This document shows, piece after piece, positions 22,979-32,880 of a stretch of 64,000 nucleotides of DNA. Source of the DNA: Eutreptiella sp. 'Long Island Sound 2002' (Eukaryota > Euglenozoa > Euglenophyceae > Eutreptiales > Eutreptiaceae); the NCBI GenBank assembly GCA_964036045.1, contig OZ038382.1:3122612-3186611 (forward strand), in the 5' to 3' direction. The position numbers and the translations under genes are program-made. Within the stretch, counting starts at the first letter, position 1. Each line of letters opens with the position of its first letter. The notes under the pieces were generated by a model. The model did no database searches. It saw only the letters and a program-made list of their open reading frames with translations, and was not told the origin of the DNA.

Positions 22979-24011
22979 GAATTGCGGGGCGTTGCAGCCC
23001 GTTGGTCGTTTCGGTGGTGTCTCATGATTGTTTTTTCATTGTGTGCCCAAATACCGATGTTTGTGCCCGTGAGCCTTCTTGACGTTGTATTGTACGACGA
23101 GGGGCGGAATGCAGGAACCGCTGAGCGGTGGACGGAAGTCCACCGCTCATCATGGTTTTGCATTTGTTTTGCATTCGAAGTACGCCTGTGCCTGGCTCTC
23201 ATCCAGACTGCCCGTCTGCAATGAGTGTCAAACGAGTGCTTTCTCCCCCGCCTTGCCCTCTTTGTCCCCTTCCGAAACCCGCGGTGCAGCGGTGTGTGTG
23301 TTGGGGGGGGGGGGGGTAAACCAGGTGACGATCCCCCATGGCGGGGGACACCGTTTCAGGGTCCTATGTAGTCACCATGAACGCACTATGCAACCATATC
23401 CCATATTGCCCGACCACATGCACTGTCGGAATAAGTGCGATGTAAAAATCCTCTACCCCATTGAAGGACTGATCATGATGGCATGTTGGCTAATGACAAT
23501 TGAGTGGGTCAAGACATTTTCTGTCGAAATGACATGACCAGGTCTTGTCACAGTGAGGAGTGCTGTGAGACAATGCTCCGAGTATTGCGGCAGAGTGACA
23601 GCACTACAGTCAACACGAAGTATGTTCTCTTTATTTCTCAGCCCTACTCCCATTAGGGAGCACTTCACTGCGCCATATGGTACATCGGTAAAGTTGGTTG
23701 ATGGCCATCATGTTGATGATAATTCGGTGATCATTGTGGCAGAAATGGTGGCAACGGCGATGGTGATCAGAATGGTTTGTCACAATATACATCAGTTGGT
23801 GATCATCACGGCCATGATGATGGCAATCAGAATGGTTAATCATCAAGCAGTTGTGAGCAACCAATCCATCAAGGAAGATTATCATCAGTGATACTGGGAA
23901 TGTAGACTAGATTGTGTGATGGGCTCGCTTTACATGAGATAGTTGGCAAGAAGTCGCCCCGCTGCACCCCCCGGCACCTCGCCGCACCACTCACCCAAAT
24001 ATTGGCACTTT
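22979..24011. other. Intergenic stretch with a degenerate repeat
   Basis: No gene recognised. There is a G run at 23307-23319. Bases 23690-23890 are a degenerate GAT/ATG/TCA-rich block in which GATGGTGATCAGAATGGTT (about 23758) recurs as GATGGCAATCAGAATGGTT (about 23821), a spacing of about 63 bases. Confidence 0.5.
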
Positions 24012-24092
24012 GCGTCTACAACATGCCAACCGTGTCTACAATTAGCAGACCGGTCTACATGTCGTAGACCGCGTCTATAGATTACAGACCGC
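24012..24092. repeat. 20-bp palindromic minisatellite, four units
   Basis: Four successive units begin GTCTACA or GTCTATA and end near AGACC or CAACC. The clearest, GTCTACATGTCGTAGAC, is a perfect 6-bp inverted repeat with a 5-base loop. Confidence 0.75.
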
Positions 24093-24112
24093 CTTCTGAT
24101 GTGCATGGGTAA

Positions 24113-24205
24113 ACGCCCCCCCCCCCCTCCCCGTGCACCCCCCCCCCGCAACCCCCCCAGCACTCCCCCACAACCCCCCCATACCCCTCCCCCCAAACCT
24201 CCAGG
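24113..24205. repeat. C-rich low-complexity tract
   Basis: Almost pure C with occasional T, A and G, including several runs of seven or more C. No coding potential. Confidence 0.8.
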
Positions 24206-25080
24206 GTGAGGCGGGGGACTTCATGCCGTACATGTTACATGACCTGCAAAATCGCAGCCTCATGGTCTTTGTACATTTGTACAGAATTTTTTTGAGTTTT
24301 TCTCCCCAGTGAAGGGTTCTTGGTTACAGCTCTTTTGTTGCCCGCATATGATGCTCCAAGGTGCCTGCAGCAAACATCATGAGGCGTGCGACGACGAAAA
24401 CACTTGCCCTGCCTGACTACACACTTGCAGTGCTGCAGTCCTGTACAATCTCCACAACAGGCAACACATCCAGCACCAACGAGGTCGCATTGCCAGTGGG
24501 ATTTTGGCTCTCATCGGTCTCTCGAAGGCCTCAATTAGACTGCCTGTTGTCGTAAGTAGTCCCATTTGGTCTGTGCAATGCCTTATGCGTCACGGAAATG
24601 TTCAAAACTGTAGTTGCCCCCTCCCTGTGACCTGTCTTTGGTTGTTGTGGGGCCAGTTTGTCCCTTTCCAGTTTGCCCACCTGTCGCTCTGTGAGGGGCG
24701 CAGCTGCACAACCGGTACTTCTACCGGGGCAAGGCACTTATGGAACTCGATGCCGAAATGTTTCATCGAAAAAAGGGGGTGGGGGGCAGTTTGTGCCTTT
24801 CAGGGAGAGTGCTGTTTAATCGGGAGGGGGAGGTTCATCACCTTTTTGTGTGTGGGGGGTGTCTTCTGCGAAGGGGGGTTTCATCACCGCTTTGGGTCTG
24901 CCCCCAAGACAGTAGGGGATATATAGCCACACTCCTTTTCCTCTTTCTGGTTTGTGCTCAGTTGAAGAAATGTGGGGATCGGAGTGTGGTGTTTGCACAT
25001 GGGTGATTTTCACCACAAAATGGGTTCATTGTTGTCCTCTGTAGGCGGGGTTTAATCACGGGGGGCTCACCGGGCCCGGG
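24206..25080. other. Intergenic stretch with a satellite relic
   Basis: No gene recognised. Near 24898-24940, CCCCCAAGACAGTAGGGGAT followed by ATATAGCCAC resembles the 65-bp unit (CCCCAAGACGGCAGGGG then TTATGTAGCCAC), so it looks like an isolated diverged monomer. Confidence 0.45.
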
Positions 25081-25089
25081 CCCTTGACG

Positions 25090-25275
25090 CCAACCCCCCC
25101 CCCCCTCCCCCCCTCCCTGGAGATTGGCTGGAAAGTGCCGGACCATCGGCGCCAAAGGCGCTGTAAGCAACTCTTGTTTGATGTGGCACAGGCTACAGAA
25201 ATGTGTTTTCACCCCATGTGTCAATACTCAATACACTCGGAATTTTTAGGAGAATTCAAGAATGCACAAAAATGG
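25090..25275 (+). repeat. Dispersed element, diverged copy C
   Basis: A C run (25098-25110) is followed by CGGCGCCAAAGGCGCTG and then, after a gap, CCCATGTGTCAATACTCAAT and GGAGAATTCAAGAATG. Order and spacing parallel copy A at 14381-14609. The middle part differs. Confidence 0.6.
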
Positions 25276-25326
25276 GCATTTTTTCAGTCAGCCCACAATC
25301 ATTATCACAATCAGTAGTTTTCAGAG

Positions 25327-25400
25327 ATGAGCAATGCCCTAGTTGGTAGGACACTTCACTTGCAATTGGAAGAGCCTTGGTTCTTTTCCCGGGGTTGGCA
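25327..25400 (+). pseudogene. tRNA-like pseudogene
   Basis: TGCCCTAGTTGGTAGGACA resembles a tRNA D arm and A box. CTTCACTTGCAATTGGAAG resembles an anticodon arm with a TGC (Ala-like) loop, and GGTTCTTTTCC is a degraded B box in a T arm that still pairs at four of five positions. The acceptor ends do not pair, so it is probably a dead tRNA or SINE fragment. Confidence 0.45.
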
Positions 25401-25562
25401 AAAGTGAGCCATTGGGGAATAGGGGTGGTTTAGGGCTGGATCTTGTTTTTTTTTTCCCATGGCTCATCATACTTTGCGGGGGCGGGGGTTCTGTAGCCAG
25501 TTTTGATAAGAATCGGAGGCCACTACAGAGGGGGATTGGCTGGCACGGCTATTGGCACGGCT

Positions 25563-26120
25563 ATTGAAGTCCACCAATAAGCTGGCCAAAGACCGGAAGT
25601 GGCTAGACGCTCTTCTTGAGGCCACAAAGAAAAGAGCCCATCCGACAAGCGATGTGTCTAGCGAAGACGACGACTATTTTGGTCATCCCTTGGACAAGCA
25701 CTATTAGGAATCCTTTCTTTACCTCCCTCGGCTCCACCACTTCCACCACCCATGTTTCTGGACCCCAAGGAGAAGCACCCCATGAAGGGCATACGACATG
25801 TTCCTGCACATGATGCGACACTAGTGTACGGGCGCACGTTGTGGGCACGTAGTGCGCTGAGAGAATTTTTTTTGGAGAAAGACGTAGTGCGCGTGGTGCA
25901 AACAGCCCCCCCCCCCCCCGCTCCTCCAAAGGGTGTTGAAAGGTACATTAACTCTGTCTTGAAAACAAGCATGGTTCGGCCTAGGTGGGGCGCCACTCGC
26001 AATAGTGGCCGGGAATTGACTCGGGAGTGCTATGCTCTTCAACAAAAGTACCACCTACCATGCCCCCCCCCCCCCCCCCGCTTCAATTTTTTTGCACCAA
26101 TATACATTACCTCAAAGTGA
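25563..26120 (+). pseudogene. Unrecognised decayed coding region
   Basis: An open stretch ending at a TAG at 25705-25707 reads as a lysine-rich then acidic peptide (LAKDRKWLDALLEATKKRAH, later SSEDDDYFGHPLDKHY). A second frame from the ATG at 25752 carries VYGRTLWARSALREFFLEKD and VVRVVQTAPPPPAPP. The protein-like texture in two successive frames suggests one gene with an indel, or two exons. The C run at 25906-25919 lies inside it. I recognise no family. Confidence 0.3.
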
Positions 26121-27178
26121 TCAGCGCGACGAGGCAATTTTTTTAAGCCATATATGTTGGTGTCCGGGAGCCCCTCCCTCTCCGCCATGACCCTAGACCC
26201 CGCCAAATCCAGCCCCCCCACCCCCACCCTGAAAGTGACCCAAAAGTGGGAGGGAGTCGGCGTATGGCCTGTTGCTACCCCCCCCGGGGTTGGATCCCAA
26301 AACAAGGCCACAAGGGGCTAATTTCTACCCCCGCAAATGTTTTTTTTTATATTGTGACTATCCACAATGATCACATCGATGTCCAACATAATGTATATCT
26401 TGAACCCTCTTTGTGTTTTCTACGATTGCTTTGGCCATTGGGTACCTAGGGCCATTGTCTATGCAGCTTTTGGCTTCATAAAAAAAAAACAAGAAGGGTA
26501 TTTCCAACCCTGATTTTGACCACCCACACTGACGAAACGTCTGGGATAAAGCATGTCTCAGATTTTTTTTGGTGTGCTTGTCACCCCATTTGACCATTGC
26601 GTGTTGGGGAGGGCACTTGCCCAAGGGATTGTTTTAATGGGTGGAAACTCAAAATCCTCAAACTATTTTTTCGGTACTGTGACCCCTGATGAAACATCAC
26701 ATGTATAGCAAGTGCCAGGCGTCATTTTGTTGGACCATTTGTTGTGGTGGGGGGTCGTTTGCAAGGGATGGCAACACAACTTCTGCAATTTTCAGCCTCA
26801 AGAGCTCACGAAGGATGAACAAAACTCCAATGTGTCCAGTGTGATTTTGTAGGTCAATTTGGCCTTTTAAGGACGTCATGGAAAACAGTGGGTTCTTGAT
26901 GGTGTGATGTTTTAGGTTTTAAAAAATAAACATCATTGTTTGTGAAAACAAGGTGCCCCCTGTGTCCAGCAAATGCCGTGTCCAACAAACACTTCTATTC
27001 GGACCATATTTTTGCGGACATAATTAATTACTTACTTAATTATGTACCGGGCTTCAAAATTGAGGTTTCAAGCCAAAGGATTGGGGAAATGAGGTTGTAG
27101 TGAGTAACTATGGGTAAATTTGTAAAGCAGAATGTGAGGGAATGGTGTCCCTAAGCTATAGGACCTCTATTGCCCACC
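26121..27178. other. Intergenic stretch, nothing recognised
   Basis: AT-richer sequence with no supported gene or repeat. A 19-base C run lies just left of it at 26060-26078. Confidence 0.4.
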
Positions 27179-27396
27179 ATGACTGATTCTTTGCTTGCAC
27201 TTGGCTGGGAGGTGCCATACAAGCGGTACCACACTGGTGAGCTTGTAGAAATATGTCCGTCCCAAAGGTCCCAGCCAGATTGGGCTGCCATTTCTGCCCG
27301 TGCCAAGAACAAGAAGGGCCCCAAGCCGGGGAGCATATTCGGCTTTTCCGCATGAAGCAGGACCGCAACAAGGGCTTCTACACTAAAAAGTGCTAA
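27179..27396 (+). pseudogene. Small unrecognised coding scrap with one frameshift
   Basis: The first frame reads LALGWEVPYKRYHTGELVEI and PDWAAISARAKNKKGPKPG. A one-base shift near 27335 leads into RLFRMKQDRNKGFYTKKC and a TAA at 27394-27396. Basic and compact, it reads like the end of a real protein, family unknown. Confidence 0.3.
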
Positions 27397-28778
27397 TTGG
27401 AGGCCTCCATTGCTTTGTGCTTTGAATGGGCTGGGTGTCTTGTGCGTAGGGATGTGTTACCGCCATTTCGCAAGATTGTCGCGTGCACCTAACGGTGTGT
27501 CCAACAAATACTCCCGTTTGTATTTTTTGAGGACGATATTGTTCGTTGGACACAGAGGGGGGGGGGGGGGTACACAACAAACATTCAATCCAGCCTATGC
27601 TATTTAGAATCATTGGACCAACAATGCAATCTTCGTTGAATGTTGGTAGTTTTAAGCCAAGATGAAGGTGATGTTGAGACAACATTCATCTTGGGTTAAA
27701 CTAGCTAAGCCTGTTCGGCATTAGTGTGCCACAGTAACAAAGTGCTGCTCCAATAGATGGTAGTTGACGTTCTGGCAAAGGTAGGCCTTTTTGGCAAGCT
27801 CCGGCCAAGATTCTTGGCTGATTCGTTTCACAAACTAATGTTTGAGTTTGCATCACAACAAATGAAACTACAAACAAAAAATAGCACGATTTTAATGTGT
27901 GAAACAAAAAAGACCTCTCTGATCTCTCACATATGTTTTAAATGATGAGTTGGATTTTTTTTTACAATCATCAGCTGTGAAACATGGTTTGGAAGACTGA
28001 TTTTGAGTGTTCTAATCCAAAACGTAGTCTCCTTTTGCTTTGTGGCCCTAAGCACATTTCAAGGCACGGTTGCTTGCTTCAAGCGTTGAACGTGTGGACA
28101 AATTGCTCACCTAGTATTGGTGAATGGTGTTCTCCTAAGCCTTTAATTATGAACTAAGTCGGTTGAGTCCCAAAATAGAATCCAGCTATTTCCAAAATTT
28201 TTAGCCTACCCTCGATGACCGTTTCCGATTGTAATGCCGTATTACTCTCGGTTTGGGTCGTTCAAAAACTTTGAGATGGCTCATCCCTGCGAGTGGTGTC
28301 ACCGGCACTCTTGCGTGTTATCGGCATTTTGCTTTGGTCAATATTGGCCCATCTTATTGATACCATTTATGCAAAATGATTCAAGTAAGCCACACCAAGG
28401 ATTGTTTGTGGCACCGGTTACAAAAGAGTATGAGTGTGCCCACCGTCCATACACCGCCAGCGGTGCATGCACCAAGCCCCCCTTCCCGCTATGGGGGAGC
28501 CTCAAGCGCAGTGCGCGCGCAGTGCAACTATTTGGGCGTTTGGCCGTACTAGAGACCCATACTTTGAGATACTAGGGGCCCCTAGGGGCATCATGGTGAC
28601 CCCTAGCGGAGGTTTTGCAAGGTGTAGCACGTTTGGGTCAAGGCATGGCAAGGCGTAGCATGGTTGTGTCAAGGCATGGCAAGGCGCAATGCTCGTGTGC
28701 ACACATTGATCTATCGTGCTTGCACATATGCTACAGGACTTCATACCCCCCTCCTCCTTTCTTAGACACACTTTAATC
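27397..28778. other. Intergenic stretch with short repeats
   Basis: No gene recognised. It contains a G run at 27557-27571, a perfect 14-bp palindrome CTAGGGGCCCCTAG (28572-28585), and two direct copies of a 31-bp unit at 28624-28685 ending TCAAGGCATGGCAAGGC. Confidence 0.45.
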
Positions 28779-28946
28779 ATGGATTTGAGTCTTGGCGATC
28801 GGGTGTTCTACACCCGCTCCAACGGCGTGCGAGTTCCTGCCACGGTGGTTGGGATGGCGGGAGATGGGCTCATCCACTTGGAGTACTACCAAGATGCACT
28901 ACGGGTGGTAAATCGCCAATGCAAGATGGAGTCCATGTGTACTTAG
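28779..28946 (+). CDS. Small ORF, 55 residues, SH3/Tudor-like sequence texture
   Basis: ATG to TAG reading LGDRVFYTRSNGVRVPATVV, then GDGLIHLEYYQDALRVVNR. Alternating hydrophobic strands and the GDRV...VPATVVG pattern resemble small SH3/Tudor-like barrels seen in many eukaryotic and transposon proteins. It may be a stand-alone peptide, an exon or a fragment. No neighbour helps. Confidence 0.4.
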   Translation: MDLSLGDRVFYTRSNGVRVPATVVGMAGDGLIHLEYYQDALRVVNRQCKMESMCT

Positions 28947-31779
28947 TAGACAATGGAACAGAAAGACAGTTCTGTGTTCTTGAGGGTGGCGACCAATGCG
29001 CCGTTCATGGCTTTTCCAGTTGTGCATGATGTGTGTTATGTGAAGGGAAGGTAGTTTGCAACTTTCTTGAGCTGGGGCAGTTTGGGTCACCTAATTCTAA
29101 GGGCGGTTCCAAGGGGTTTGCTTGGGGGCTCTTCGGGGGGAACATAGTCTAAAAGTAGCGCGCAGTGCGCGCGTAGTGCAGCGCGCAGTGTAGCGCGCAG
29201 TGCGCGCGCAGTGCAAAGATTCCCCCATTGGCATGGACAGAATTCCCATGGTCAAGTGCCACAAGTTATGGCCTAGAGCAATTCTCTGTACCACATTCAA
29301 TTGGCCCAAAACCTTGTCGGTTGGTTCATGCGCCCTTAGGGTCAACAATACTACCGGCACAATCCGAGACACAAATAACTAACCTTTTTCTCCATCCCCA
29401 AGGGCAGTGTTGATAGCGTCTTGGCCCACACCATTGTTTTGGCGATGGCAGGCCCACATGCTTGTTGGGTGGACATGTTCCTCAGCAAAAACACCCAAAC
29501 ACCCATGGCTTTACCACTGTCCTTGCCACTGAGCATGGCTGCAATGAGCCCTCTACCACTTTGACCATTGCAATTTTTTTCTTAATGGGTTGTTCAGACA
29601 AGTGGGAGGGGGTTTGAATTTTTTGATAGTGCAGCAAACTGCTCATACCCCCCCCCCGCCTTTTTGCCAGAGCAACACTCTTGTCAAGGCAATATTGGTG
29701 TTGTTTCCGCCGCTTGTGGAACTCCTTGGACCGGAGCAGAGTTGATGCAAGGCTCACCCCTCCTCCTGCCCATCTGGCCACTGTGGAGGCACTAGAAGTT
29801 ATCCCACCCAAAAGCACCGCGTCTTCATATCACATTGTGGTTAATACAACATGGAAGGTGTGTTTAGCTCCCTCTTGGGGACGATGAAAAGGTTTGGTGG
29901 TCGGAATGTTTTCATTCAAATGCGGAACCTCGCTAGCGTAAACCCCCATTTAACAGAATTGCAAGTTTCGTATTGTTGGCTTTGCTATCCCCACGCTATT
30001 TTGCCTCCGGATGTTGTAGGGCTCAGGCGGAGGCAGATGATGAAGCTCATGTCCGTCGCTATGTTGCACAAAGTCATAGTAGCATGAACTTGGGTGATGC
30101 CCAACCCTGCGAGATCGACATGTCGCACCTTCTGCAACACTTCAAACCTACGCCGTTGGCAATGAGCACATCGTGAACAGTGGGCCAATGTTTCTGAGAA
30201 AATCAATCAAGAGAGAGGACCCGTGGTGCGCCTTTAGGCCTAGAGGATGGCCACAAAAACGTGATGATGCGGACCGTGGGTGGAGCACTTGCACACTAAC
30301 TTGGGTGGAAGTGGATTCCATGCCAACCTACATCACAGCCCTGCCTATGGATAAGCAGAGTAAGTGGAGCTTCATCCAAGAGGGAATCATGACAAGGCCT
30401 AAATGTGTACGATTTGAAGGAGTTAGGTGTTCTACAAGGGGAGCACTTCCCGTCATGAATATTTGGGCGTGCAAGTTGGGAATATCTTGGCAAGTTGTGC
30501 GCTAGCTACTACCGCACCCCCTACGCTCATCCCCAAATGATCACCATGTAAATGAGGAAGTCTTCGGGCTCCAACCCCAAAAGTAACACAAACATGAGGT
30601 GCATCACATTTAACATCATTTCGTTGAAAAGCCCGCACATCAACCATCCAAACTACATTGCCACACCAAAAAACTAGAGTAAAGCCGTACCCGACACCAA
30701 TTTTGCACCACAAACCATAGTCAAGCCCCCTAAATCCATTGGCCACCAAGGCAACAACTTGGTGTGGCAATGGTCGTGTTGAGCCACCTAGGCGTCATGA
30801 AATTGAATCTCACATGGGTAGTCATACCTCACCATGTTGAGGACTTGTTTGCAGTGTGCGGCTTTTATTGGCCGGTGTCTGTCCCCTTGTTTAGTGGGGG
30901 TCTAATTATACTAGTTGAGGTGCTGCCAAGTTAGGCCAAGTTTGGCCACTTCTCGGCGAAACCTTGGGGTTCTATTTTTGTGCCTTGTCTCGTTTTTGAT
31001 AAAAACGATGGTTTTGAAATGTTGCTAAGCCGCAAGAGAATGGAGTGACAATGAATTGCCACCTATGTTATTGTTTTTAATATTCCAAATTGTTCCCTAG
31101 AAAACTATCCTAAGCGGCCGGGTAGCTTGGCAAACTCTCTTTCGGTTTTTGCTTTTGCCATAGCTCGGCCGGTGTCGGCCAAGCTGAGCTTGTATGGACC
31201 ATGTTCAAAGGTTGGGGCCATAAGTTCTCTTGTCAACCCCATGCCTACAACACAGTGCATGTCAACGCTTTCCACAAGTGGGCCCTCCAGGTGGGTTTGG
31301 TTTTGGATGAGGTCACCCTGCCGTATATCCTGTTGTCCTTAGTAAACTTCAAATGACCATCTTTCATGCAAAGAGCTTTGCAATTGTACTCACAAGTGGG
31401 ACGTGGGGGAGGGCCTCCCCCACACCAGCTGCCCAGTATGGGGATTTGGCATTCGGTCCTCTTTCTGAGGTGAGATGGGCCTCACATATTTGAGGTGAGA
31501 TGGGCCTCACATATTTGTCGCCAAAACTAGTGACTGGGGGAGGGGGGGGTGCTTTGGTGGCGCAATTTGATCACCAGTGGGATGGTAAAACTGGAGCACT
31601 CAGAGGCCATTGCCCATACTTGCAAATGACGTATGACATTGGAGTTCAGGATGTGTGACTCTCATCGGTGGTGCTGGATGAAGGGAGTCACTGTCCATCT
31701 TTGGATGAGTGGGATGACACATGGGGGCTCTAGCGCACATTGCTTTCTTTGCAAATTAGTATTGCTGAGGAACTGAGGT
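28947..31779. other. Long stretch without a recognised gene
   Basis: Short ORFs on both strands have no family I can name. Near 29155-29215 there is a block of GCGCGCAGTGC-type repeats, matching a shorter block near 28508-28530. The segment before 31780 may contain older parts of the retroelement that follows, but I see no reverse-transcriptase motif. Confidence 0.4.
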
Positions 31780-32880
31780 AGATCCAGGATATATGGAAGC
31801 AATTTGGTCGGCTATACCTCCCCACATGGGGTTTGGATTTCATGCGGCAAGTTCTATGGAAAAATGATGCCCAACGGTGGTAGAATGGGAAGTTGGGTGG
31901 GGAATAAGTTGTGTCCTCTTTGCCAATAGTTCGAGGACCACGAGGACGTCCCGTGACACTGTCGTTTTTCCGCCTCTTTGTTCAATACGATACAGAAGGC
32001 TTGGGGGCTAGTCCAGCGGGAGGGGGGCAGTGTAGAGCCTGGCCTACATATCTTCGAGGAGCCTTTTTTGTCCTTGCAAAGAGATTGGTGTTGTGGGCAG
32101 CCCTCAAAGTGTGGTGGGTCCTCCCTCCCCTCTGAGACCCGTTTCCACAGGACCACACCCTCATTGGACGATTTGGTAGCAAGGTGGTTAGGGGGTTTTG
32201 AAAGTGTGGAGATTAGAAAAGGATTTGTCACTGTGGCGGGTGGGCCTACAACATCTCATTGGCCACCTCCTTGGTTCGATGGATGCTTCAAAAACGACAG
32301 CCACACCCGGGGGTTTTCCCTAAGAGGCTAGCGGCTAGCTCAGTGAATGCAACTGAGCAAAAATGGGGCAAATGTCGCGATTGGGTGGTCAAGCACTTGT
32401 TAGTTTTGGATGGAGAGGGGCGGACGATTGTATACACCGATGGGTTGGCAAAGCCAGTGAATGGATGGTAGCAGCTGGGGCTAGGGGCCTAGTTCGAGGA
32501 TGGCTCCAAACGCAATTTTGGAGCGGTGGTGCCGACACATGAGCAACAAAGTGTCAACCAAGGGGAATTCCGGTGCATGCTACACACGGGTTAGACGGGT
32601 GGGGGAGCGAATGGTAGTGGTACTCGACTATGAGTACGTGTTCAAGGGGATCACGGAGTGGTCCCCCAAATGGAAGCACCATGGGTGGAGGCTCAGGCCC
32701 TAGGAAATTGGGCATCGTGGTTTGTGGGAGGAAATATGGCATCTTTGCCAGGAAGCGGGTCCACAAGTTGAGGTCATTTGGACGCCGCCGCATCTCAATG
32801 TTGTAGGGAATGAGAAAGTGGATGGGTTCGCGGAGGAGGGCAAGTTACAACATGCAAACAATAAGAAATGTCGCTTGGAA
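31780..32880 (+). mobile_element. Decayed 3' end of a non-LTR retrotransposon (zinc knuckle plus RNase H)
   Basis: Reading across stops and shifts, 31905-31990 gives LCPLCQ, stop, FEDHEDVP, stop, HC, a CxxC...HxxxxHC-like zinc knuckle typical of the region after reverse transcriptase in LINE-type elements. It continues in frame as LFNTIQKAWGLVQREGG. Bases 32430-32845 give an RNase H domain: VYTDG, stop, QLGLGA, stop, FEDGS, then QQSVNQGEFRC. After a one-base shift near 32585 come VVVLDYEYVFKGITEW, VEVIWTPPHLNVVGNEK and VDGFAEEG. The four metal-binding acidic positions (D in TDG, E in GE, D in LDYEY, D in VDG) are all visible. At least four stops and one or two frameshifts make it non-functional. 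Confidence 0.72.
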
